Source of the DNA: Evansella clarkii
GTDB lineage: Bacteria; Bacillota; Bacilli; Bacillales; Salisediminibacteriaceae
Assembly: GCF_002019695.1 (NCBI RefSeq)
Contig: NZ_KV917376.1
Coordinates: forward strand, 1,993,380 to 2,057,379
Direction of reading: 5' to 3'
Length of the DNA: 64,000 nucleotides
In this document: one piece after another, positions 57,821 to 64,000 of the stretch
Layout: each line of letters starts with the position of its first letter
Position numbering within the stretch: position 1 is the stretch's first letter
Made by a program: the position numbers and the translations under genes
The notes under the pieces: model-generated
The model's input: only the letters and a program-made list of their open reading frames with translations
Told to the model about the DNA's origin: nothing
The model's database searches: none

Positions 57821-59068
57821 TTACGATCTTTGAGCTGGGAGTGCGGACTCATAATCGTACAATATGCCGTGTGTGATAAGTTGAAACGTCACTTTCAGGA
57901 ACTTATTCATACACGCCACAACAGCGACCTTATGAGGCTTACTCTGAGGTTGCTTTTTTAATGTGTAAGAATAGTCTACGAAGTGATTAGGTTTTCCTTT
58001 TGCCATAAGCATTGAACAAATCATAAAAAATAAAAGTTTCCACAGCTTCTTATTACCTCTTTTATTTATTCGATCACGATATTGCATATTACCGGATTGA
58101 TAGCGCATGATATCAATGCCCGCGTAAGCGTTTAACTGTTTGGCGTTTTTAAAACGGCGGATATCCCCTAGTTCGCCAATCAGTCGACACGCTGTTGAAT
58201 CTCCGATTCCTGGAAATGAACGCAAGACCTTATATTCTTTTCTCCCTTCTGAGATAGTTACCATTTGTTTGACGAGCTGAACCTTTTTCTCCATCAAATC
58301 CGCAATACGTCGAGCATAATCCCTTGCTTGATCACAACGAATGTCCGACGGATCAATAGCTGGATACGAATTTTCGGCAGCTTTCAATAATACAATGGCT
58401 TTCTCCTCTGCGCGTTTTAAAGATAAATTCTTTCGGGTGTTCTCTTTCAAACGGTTTTTAATAATCGTTTTTGAAAGTGCCCGTAATTGTGCCGAATGGG
58501 GATAGAGCTGTACGAGATTTAAAAATAACGCGGAACTTGGTGTAATGAGCTGTTCCAATTCCGGAAATGATAGATGTAAAATCGCATGCATTCTACTGCG
58601 TAAGAGGATCATCTCTTCATCAATTTCATCATAGTAACGTGTCATCGCCCGCATTTGTTCAAAGTAGTCATCTTGTTGGTATGTCGCTTCGCGAGCCATA
58701 CTAAAGTGTGTTTTCGCAAGCTCGAGGACATCGCTAATATCAGTTTTATGACGACGCATCTTAGCCATTTGTAAATTCGCTTCCAATGGATTCATACGGC
58801 AGTATGTATGGCCTTTAGTCGCCAGGAACTTTTCCAGTGGTTTTGAGTAAATACCTGTTGCTTCAAACACAATTTCGGGGGCTTGTTTATCCAAAACCGT
58901 CATTTCTTCAATTCTGTGATGAAGCCGTTCAAAATCAATCCGAGTATGAGTTAATTCCCCTTCCAATTCACATTGTTTATACCGGTCATAAATAGCAAAA
59001 GTCCTTTTTCCTTTACTGACATCAAGTGCGATGACATGCTTCACACGAACCTTCTCCTTTTTAGCCAA
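57821..59068 (-). CDS. IS110 family transposase
   Basis: This 415-residue DEDD-type recombinase has an N-terminal RuvC-like domain (HVIALDVSKGKRTFAIYD, VFEATGIYSKPLEKFL, then HKTDISDVLELA) and a C-terminal Tnp2-type domain with the serine region (LRSFPGIGDSTACRLIGELGD and NAYAGID). The frame is complete. IS110 elements lack long terminal inverted repeats and use a non-coding end that yields a bridge RNA. The outer limits are not defined here. The neighbouring IS1182 gene starts beyond 59240. Confidence 0.93.
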   Translation of the reverse strand: MAKKEKVRVKHVIALDVSKGKRTFAIYDRYKQCELEGELTHTRIDFERLHHRIEEMTVLDKQAPEIVFEATGIYSKPLEKFLATKGHTYCRMNPLEANLQMAKMRRHKTDISDVLELAKTHFSMAREATYQQDDYFEQMRAMTRYYDEIDEEMILLRSRMHAILHLSFPELEQLITPSSALFLNLVQLYPHSAQLRALSKTIIKNRLKENTRKNLSLKRAEEKAIVLLKAAENSYPAIDPSDIRCDQARDYARRIADLMEKKVQLVKQMVTISEGRKEYKVLRSFPGIGDSTACRLIGELGDIRRFKNAKQLNAYAGIDIMRYQSGNMQYRDRINKRGNKKLWKLLFFMICSMLMAKGKPNHFVDYSYTLKKQPQSKPHKVAVVACMNKFLKVTFQLITHGILYDYESALPAQRS

Positions 59069-59242
59069 TCATAGAAGTCTTCACAGCGCCTTATTGATTC
59101 CATTTTCTTATACACGATCTCTTGGACCCAACATACTAAACTGATTCAAACAAGGGTGTGAAGTTGGCCGGTTTTTTGATACGGACTCTTATCTTGGTCC
59201 CAGAGGCTGTTCGGCCTTTCTTCACTTCTACTATAAAAAAAT

Positions 59243-60998
59243 AGTAGCACAGACCATGGCCTTGGTCTGTGCTACTAATGTTAGAATGTTTTTTGTAAAG
59301 CTGTTTTTGGTTGATTTTCGAAAGTCGAAGGCCTCTTATCCTGCCTTCGGCTCTCTTTTTGTTTCTTTTTGGCCCTTGAACTTTAGATGTGTTTCCCATT
59401 TTAGAAAGTTATGGGCAATACAAAGAAGACCCCATTCCAGCGTCGTTTTGGAAAGGCCTCTCAGATAGAACCGATTAAAGCCCCGGTTATATTTAATTTG
59501 GCCAAAAACCGGCTCTACGTCACACTTCCTTCGCCGGTAAAGCTGACTGCCAGTTTCTGTCTGAAGTCGTTCCCGAACCTGCCTTCGCTGTTCCTGATTC
59601 TTCATGGACACACTAATCGTTTTCGTATCTTCTCCTTTAGCGCATACTGCCTGGAAAGGACAGCCGTGGCAATCCACGCACCGGTAAACACGTTTGATCG
59701 TCGTATAACCGTTTTCTGTTTTTCGATTCGAATTATACTGAAACGTAAGACGCTTATTATTAGCGCAAATCCACTCGTCTTCCTCTTCATCATATTGGAG
59801 GTTCTCCACCCGACCGATCTGATCTTTAAACTTTTTGGTCTGTTCCTTATCCAGTGTACTGTATTTCACATAGGCTTCTATCTTCTTCTCTTCACAAAAG
59901 GAGTAGTTTTCCTCACTTCCATAGCCTGAATCGGCGATCAGGTTGTTGGGAAGTCGGCGACCGTATTTTTCCAGTAACTCGAAGTGTGGTTTCAGGCAGC
60001 CTGGATCTCCGGCTCGCTGATGAAGGCTAAATCCGGTGATAAACTGGTTTTCTGTCCCTGTCTGTACATTGTAGCCTGGCTTAAGCTGCCCGTTACGCAT
60101 GTGGTCATCCTTCATTCTCATGAAGCTCGCATCAGTGTCGGTTTTAGAGTAACTGTTTCGGCCGTTCAAAATCTCTTTTTGCGTCTCATATCTTTCTTTT
60201 CGTGGAAGGAGATCCTTTTCAAGAAGGCGCTTCGCCTTTTTAACCTCACGGTTTTTTGGTTCCTCAGCCAGTTTCTCTTCTAGTTCATTAATAGACTGTT
60301 TGATGTCCTCTGAAGTGATTGGGTCAGCCTCTAGTTTCTCTTGTGCGTCCAACTCTCCTGCGTGATCCTCGTCTTGCCGGGTCACCTTCTCTATATCCTG
60401 CATAATCTTATGGTACTTTTCGTTGAGCTGGCTGTCGTAGCGCTCGGTGGCTTTTCGCCAGACGAACGTATACTTATTGGCGTTAGCTTCAACCTTGGTG
60501 CCATCAAGGAAGTAGTCTTCTAACTTTACGAGACCATGATTCCGAAGGAGATCAACGATAGAAAAGAAAATCTCATAGATAATTTCTTTCATTTTCTCGG
60601 AGCGAAAACGGTTAATTGTGCGGAAGTCCGGTTGTTGGTGGCGAGCCAGCCACATAAAATAAATATTTTCCTTAAGCTGTTTTGCGATTTGTCTGGAGGA
60701 GTAGATTTTCTGTGTATAGGCATAGAGGATAATTTTTAACATCATTTTCGGATGATAAGGAGGACGTCCGCCCCCGTCATAACACCGATAGAGAATATTC
60801 TCATCGAGTTCTTCCACGGCTCGATTGACAATGCGACAAACGTGATGGGTTGGGATTTCTACTTCAAGATCCATTGGTAAATACAGCTGATCCATGTTAT
60901 AATCTTGGAAAGAAATATGATCATGTTTCATAAAGAAATCGCCTCCTGGTATGGTTTTGGTGTGGTGCTTTAATTATACCAAATGGGGCGATTTCTTT
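59243..60998 (-). mobile_element. IS1182-type insertion sequence (approximate bounds)
   Basis: It contains the complete IS1182 transposase. On the 3' side AGTAGCACAGACCA and its complement (59243-59276), followed on the minus strand by a T run, form the element's terminator. On the 5' side a 12-bp inverted repeat, AAAGAAATCGCC (60932-60943) and its complement (60987-60998), flanks the transposase promoter. Matching terminal repeats and a target duplication were not found, so the limits are approximate. Confidence 0.6.
59336..60931 (-). CDS. IS1182 family transposase
   Basis: This 531-residue DDE transposase has the N-terminal DUF772-type region (GGGRPPYHPKMMLKIILYAY, SSRQIAKQL, FRTINRFR), the catalytic aspartates in LEDYFLDGTKVEAN and NLIADSGYGSEENY, and a Cys-rich zinc segment (CVDCHGCPFQAVC). 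The C-terminal catalytic glutamate is near RRKCDVEPVFGQIKYN. The frame is intact, so the element may be functional. Confidence 0.95.
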   Translation of the reverse strand: MKHDHISFQDYNMDQLYLPMDLEVEIPTHHVCRIVNRAVEELDENILYRCYDGGGRPPYHPKMMLKIILYAYTQKIYSSRQIAKQLKENIYFMWLARHQQPDFRTINRFRSEKMKEIIYEIFFSIVDLLRNHGLVKLEDYFLDGTKVEANANKYTFVWRKATERYDSQLNEKYHKIMQDIEKVTRQDEDHAGELDAQEKLEADPITSEDIKQSINELEEKLAEEPKNREVKKAKRLLEKDLLPRKERYETQKEILNGRNSYSKTDTDASFMRMKDDHMRNGQLKPGYNVQTGTENQFITGFSLHQRAGDPGCLKPHFELLEKYGRRLPNNLIADSGYGSEENYSFCEEKKIEAYVKYSTLDKEQTKKFKDQIGRVENLQYDEEEDEWICANNKRLTFQYNSNRKTENGYTTIKRVYRCVDCHGCPFQAVCAKGEDTKTISVSMKNQEQRRQVRERLQTETGSQLYRRRKCDVEPVFGQIKYNRGFNRFYLRGLSKTTLEWGLLCIAHNFLKWETHLKFKGQKETKREPKAG

Positions 60999-61017
60999 AT
61001 TTTTCAATTTTATTAAA

Positions 61018-61150
61018 ATAGCTCGAAAGAGCGGCAGGCGGCGACTCCCGCGGGAAAAGCAACGGCTGAAGACCCCGCAGGGCGTTTTTCCCGAGGAGGA
61101 TGAAGCGTTGCCCGGGGAACACGTCCGCCGAGAGCGATTCGAGCGAACTT
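61018..61150. repeat. Dispersed GC-rich intergenic repeat
   Basis: A GC-rich block (GGCGGCGACTCCCGCGGG, CTGAAGACCCCGCAGGGCG, GTCCGCCGAGAGCG) differs sharply from its AT-rich surroundings. It resembles a short repeat I know to be common between genes in Bacillaceae. CCCGCGGG and CCCCGCAGGG elements give internal pairing. It adjoins the IS1182 5' end. Confidence 0.65.
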
Positions 61151-61183
61151 ATTATTTTTACTTTAATTAATTTGTTATAAAGA

Positions 61184-61228
61184 GAGAGGGTGTCACCAAA
61201 AGCTAGTTGCTTTTGGGACACCCTCGTG
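61184..61228. terminator. Terminator of the GvpU-like gene
   Basis: GAGGGTGTC-CCAAAAGC pairs with GCTTTTGG-GACACCCTC (about 61185-61226). It is placed just past the stop of the minus-strand GvpU-like gene. Confidence 0.85.
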
Positions 61229-61237
61229 TTTAATACT

Positions 61238-61630
61238 TTAATTTTTCTGTTTAATCCTGCCGAGGAAAAAGCCATTTACATCATCAATTTTTCCCCGCCA
61301 GAGAAAGTGATTCTCAGATGGAGTAGGTTGAGTATCACCAACATAAACTTGGGCGTTTTTTAAGTGGATAAACTCTACATTGTTATTGTCAGACTTCTTT
61401 GCGTCTTCACTTGCCTTTAATAGTTCATCCTTGATTTTTTCGGCAGTTTCACTGCTGTCATCCTTAAAGTTTTCACTGAGCCGCTGGAAATATTCCTGTT
61501 CTCCAACAATTTTTCCGGTTACTAAGGAACCGTGGACGTTCAGGGTTATATCTATCGAATAACCATAGTCCTGAGCTGCATAAACAAAAACCTCAAGCAT
61601 AGAATCTTTTGTACCGTTTTTTGAGGGCAT
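61238..61630 (-). CDS. GvpU-like gas-vesicle accessory protein
   Basis: This 130-residue protein resembles GvpU of Bacillus megaterium: SMLEVFVYAAQDYGYSIDITLNVHG, GKIVGEQEYFQRLSENF, and a C-terminal LKNAQVYVGDTQPTPSENHFLWRGKIDDVNGFFLGRI region (key LWRGK and FFLG). Its biochemical role is unknown. No gas-vesicle shell gene (gvpA/B) is in the window. It lies 26 bases after the YtxH-like gene, as GvpU follows GvpT in known clusters. The assignment rests on recalled similarity. Confidence 0.7.
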   Translation of the reverse strand: MPSKNGTKDSMLEVFVYAAQDYGYSIDITLNVHGSLVTGKIVGEQEYFQRLSENFKDDSSETAEKIKDELLKASEDAKKSDNNNVEFIHLKNAQVYVGDTQPTPSENHFLWRGKIDDVNGFFLGRIKQKN

Positions 61631-61656
61631 CTAAAACTCTCCTTCTGGATGAGTGA

Positions 61657-62754
61657 TTATTTATCGTCGGACTCTTCATTCTCCATTGTTAAAATTGTGC
61701 TGCCGCCATCGTTTTTGTTCTCGTCTTTTTCCTCGGAGTCCTCGCTTCCGGAGTCATCTTTACTCTGTTTTTTGCTGTTTTTCTTATTCTTGGATTCTTT
61801 GTCATTGTCTTTCTTCTTTTGCTGTTTCTTGTTATCAGAGTCTTTTTTATTCTTGCTGGAAGATTTTTCTTCCTTTTTGTCATTATCTGATTCACTGTTG
61901 TTCTTGCCTGATGACTTATCTTCCGTATTATTTTCATTTTTGCCTTGCTCTTTGTCTTCGTCATCACCGGACTTATCTTCCTCGGTCTTATCCTTTTCTG
62001 CGGACTCGCCTTTGTTATTCTTATCATCTTCTTCGGACTTTTCTTCGTCGTCCTTATCTTCGTCCTCGGACTTTTCTTCGTTATCCTTATCGTCTTTGCC
62101 GGAAAATTCCTGCTCCTCTGATTTTTCTCCTGAGTCGTTTTCTTCCTGTTTGTTTTCTTCGTTATTTGGATTTGTCTCGCTGTCATCCTGTTGCTTACCT
62201 TTGTTCGTTTCATCAGTTGAGTTATCATTGTTTTCTTCTTCGTCTGAAGAATCTTTGTCTGATTTTTTCAGCTTGCCGGCAAGCTCTTTTGATTTCTCTG
62301 ATGTATTTGATTTAATCTCGTCGAACTTGCTTGTAGTAGCAGTTTTCAGCTCATCAAACTTAGTGGATGTGCTGGACTTTATGTCGTCAAACTTAGTAGA
62401 CGTTGTAGATTTTATGTCGTCAAATTTTGTTTTCGTTGTTTCTCCAAGCTGTTTACTTTTTTCCATTACCTGATTTTTACCTTTTTCATAGCCGGATTTA
62501 GTCTGGGTGGAAATGTCAGACCTTAGTTCTTTTCCTGCTTTCGGTGCGAAGAGTAACCCTGCTGCAGCACCAGCGGCTGCGCCTAAAATAGCACTGGTAA
62601 CAACTTTCCCTGCAGCGCCGTTTCCTTTACTGTTTTTTGCTTTTTCATTTTTGTTTTGATTTTGCTTATTGTCCTGGTTTTCGTTCTTGTTCTGATTCTC
62701 TCCCTTGTTTTGGCTGTCTCCGCTGTTTTTTTGTTCTTCGTTTTTGTTAGTCAT
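61657..62754 (-). CDS. YtxH-domain protein with acidic low-complexity tail (GvpT-like)
   Basis: This is a 365-residue protein. Residues 1-40 are Asn/Gln/Lys-rich. Residues about 45-75 form a YtxH-type membrane or surface helix (AILGAAAGAAAGLLFAPKAGKELR). Next comes a repeated 11-residue amphipathic segment (STSTKFDDIKS, about 98-145). The last 200 residues are almost wholly Lys, Asp, Glu, Ser and Asn. GGAGG ten bases before ATG 62754 sets the start. Pairing with the GvpU-like gene suggests GvpT, though many YtxH proteins are general stress proteins. Confidence 0.75.
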   Translation of the reverse strand: MTNKNEEQKNSGDSQNKGENQNKNENQDNKQNQNKNEKAKNSKGNGAAGKVVTSAILGAAAGAAAGLLFAPKAGKELRSDISTQTKSGYEKGKNQVMEKSKQLGETTKTKFDDIKSTTSTKFDDIKSSTSTKFDELKTATTSKFDEIKSNTSEKSKELAGKLKKSDKDSSDEEENNDNSTDETNKGKQQDDSETNPNNEENKQEENDSGEKSEEQEFSGKDDKDNEEKSEDEDKDDEEKSEEDDKNNKGESAEKDKTEEDKSGDDEDKEQGKNENNTEDKSSGKNNSESDNDKKEEKSSSKNKKDSDNKKQQKKKDNDKESKNKKNSKKQSKDDSGSEDSEEKDENKNDGGSTILTMENEESDDK

Positions 62755-63079
62755 ACTTACCAACCTCCGTTAAAATTTTTCCTTAGTAAGTTCCTGTGTT
62801 TAAGGACTATCAACCAATACCCGTCATTGGTCAACAGACAAACATGAAAACAATGGAAGAATAGAGAGCCGAAAAGAAGAGATCGGAAAGTAGTGTTAAA
62901 GTCCTGGTTGAAAAGGTGTGAAAAAAGAACACTCTCGATTGATTGAGAGCATTCCTTTCATTAAATTATTTGTTTTTTCAGAAGGGCATGGTGTATCCAG
63001 TCAGAATGCTGCTATCATCTTTTTCGGACGAATTCTTCGTTACGTATAACGAACTGCAATAAATAAGAATACTCATCAG

Positions 63080-63535
63080 TTAAAACCACTCTTTATAAAG
63101 GTAAAAAGCGGCTGCGGCAAGAATAAGTAACTCAGAAAATTTTCCGGTCCGGTAAATCGGGATTGTCGTTCTTTTATTAGTCAGCGGGGCAAACAAAGGA
63201 ACCCCTGCTTTTGAGAATAAATCTCCTGCCACATGAAAGAGATAACCTAAAAATAACCCTGTAGTAAATCCATGCTGCAAAGTAAAGGCCATAAGTCCAG
63301 CAGCAATACAGGCAATGGCAGAGTGGGTTATTCCCCTGTGCCCAAAAAGAAGGTTCACCGGACGGGAAAAAAAGGGAATTCGTTTTCCTATGTAAGAACG
63401 GCTTTCGTCAATATCCGGCAATACAGATCCAATTAATACACCGCTTACTAACGGTACGGAAATATGTAAATTAAGATAGGGGGCTAAAGCTGTAACTCCG
63501 GCAAGTGAAGTAATAATATGTGTGTAATAGCGCAT
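63080..63535 (-). CDS. Membrane-bound metal-dependent hydrolase (YdjM/DUF457 type)
   Basis: This 151-residue integral membrane protein has about four spans and conserved His/Asp metal motifs: HIITSLAGV (residue 5), GSVLPDIDESRS, GHRGITHSAIA and LFHVAGDLFSKAGV. These fit the YdjM/LexA-regulated family. Substrate unknown. The start at 63535 follows AAAGAGG; the frame beginning at 63562 is less likely. The 62755-63079 gap contains only a weak hairpin (CTCTCGATTGATTGAGAG near 62934). Confidence 0.88.
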   Translation of the reverse strand: MRYYTHIITSLAGVTALAPYLNLHISVPLVSGVLIGSVLPDIDESRSYIGKRIPFFSRPVNLLFGHRGITHSAIACIAAGLMAFTLQHGFTTGLFLGYLFHVAGDLFSKAGVPLFAPLTNKRTTIPIYRTGKFSELLILAAAAFYLYKEWF

Positions 63536-63669
63536 GTTGTTTCCTCTTTCCTTGATTTTCAAAAAAATGGTCTCGTAAAAGTATAAACGTTTTTTTGTAA
63601 TCAGGCATCACTCGGTTTTATAATAAAGGTATATTTACAACGACAATTTTTATAAATGGGAGGGATACT

Positions 63670-64000
63670 ATGACAGCAACAGAGGAGTTCACCTATTCGG
63701 CTAATGACGGAACGAATTTATATGTCAATAAATGGACAGTGGAATCGGCTGAAAGGCCAAGGGCAGTAATTCAAATCGCCCACGGGATGGCAGAGCATAT
63801 CAAAAGGTATGATATTTTCGCCAGGTTTCTGGTCCGGCACGGTTTCTCCGTCTATGGAAACGATCACAGGGGCCATGGGAGACTTGCTGAAAGAAACGGT
63901 ACTTACGGCTACTTTTCTGATGAGAATGGCTTTGACAAGGTAGTGGACGATATGCTTTTGCTGACAGACAAAATTCAGTCAGAAAATCCAAATACTCCTG
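63670..64000 (+). CDS. Alpha/beta hydrolase, lysophospholipase/monoglyceride lipase type (partial)
   Basis: The frame opens at ATG 63670 after GGGAGGG and runs off the window at residue 110. The N terminus FTYSANDGTNLYVNKW, the oxyanion-hole motif QIAHGMAEHIKRYD, and YGNDHRGHGRL match the PldB/monoacylglycerol lipase family. The nucleophile elbow GHSMG would follow beyond the window, so activity cannot be judged. The minus-strand frame over the same bases is a shadow. Confidence 0.9.
   Translation, partial: MTATEEFTYSANDGTNLYVNKWTVESAERPRAVIQIAHGMAEHIKRYDIFARFLVRHGFSVYGNDHRGHGRLAERNGTYGYFSDENGFDKVVDDMLLLTDKIQSENPNTP

Noticed and set aside
59136-59399. Basic 87-residue minus-strand frame between the two transposase genes
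   Set aside because: It overlaps the IS1182 transposase end in another frame and crosses the element's terminator hairpin.
61649-62473. Ser/Phe-rich plus-strand frame of 274 residues
   Set aside because: It is the complement of the Lys/Asp/Glu-rich tail of the YtxH-like gene, which has a proper start and partner gene.
63800-63991. Minus-strand 63-residue frame
   Set aside because: It is the shadow of the partial lysophospholipase-like gene, whose motifs are clear on the plus strand.

Overview
The window is chromosomal DNA of a spore-forming, low-GC Gram-positive bacterium of the Bacillaceae. Evidence: Bacillus-type gene order hisF-hisIE-yvcD-trxB-yvcI-rapZ-yvcK-whiA-crh-clpP, the cggR-gapA-pgk-tpiA-gpmI-eno glycolytic operon, secG-est-rnr-smpB-ssrA, strong AGGAGG ribosome sites, an alpha/beta SASP gene, and CtsR, CggR, Zur and Fur type operators. 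An ectoine hydroxylase gene suggests a salt- or alkali-tolerant species. The species cannot be named from the sequence.

Layout: 1-1494, end of a histidine operon. 1569-2240, a non-coding array with a 21-bp period. 2572-9525, the yvcD-trxB-nudix-rapZ-yvcK-whiA-crh block. 9661-10260, clpP on the minus strand under a CtsR box. 10720-12327, sigL and a glutaredoxin-like gene. 12338-19907, the CggR-controlled glycolytic operon with promoter, operator and a final terminator. 20134-24586, secG, two esterases and rnr. 24592-26455, a group IIC intron inserted just after the rnr terminator. 26500-27350, a 52-bp tandem array. 27422-29335, a Cys-rich copper-type four-helix protein, a second 21-bp-period array, smpB and an ssrA (tmRNA) gene split in its T loop by a group I intron, followed by a free-standing LAGLIDADG endonuclease gene. 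30099-32579, a D,D-carboxypeptidase and an alanyl-tRNA editing protein. 32793-37775, a sucrose regulon (antiterminator, RAT/terminator, PTS EIIBC, fructokinase, sucrose-6-phosphate hydrolase). 38120-39595, a CwlO-like NlpC/P60 hydrolase.

From 40000 to 55700 the genes concern metals. Zur boxes precede an FAD enzyme plus COG0523 GTPase pair and, in tandem, a ZnuA with a very His-rich insert. An iron-storage nanocompartment locus of the IMEF type follows: a [2Fe-2S] ferredoxin with an N-terminal cargo tag, a Fur-boxed gene of unknown function, the encapsulin shell, and the IMEF cargo with a C-terminal tag of the same sequence. Beside it, divergently transcribed, are a Fur-boxed ferric-iron binding protein and its permease. 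YcgQ/YcgR-like membrane proteins, a Mn/Zn-type binding lipoprotein and an M-box-controlled mgtE complete the group. Iron import next to an iron-mineralising compartment suggests a paired uptake and storage unit.

55800-64000 is accessory: ectD, two small sporulation-type proteins, adjacent IS110 and IS1182 transposase genes, a dispersed GC-rich repeat, a GvpU-like plus YtxH/GvpT-like pair, a membrane hydrolase, and the start of a lysophospholipase-like gene cut by the window end. No rRNA, tRNA or CRISPR was seen.
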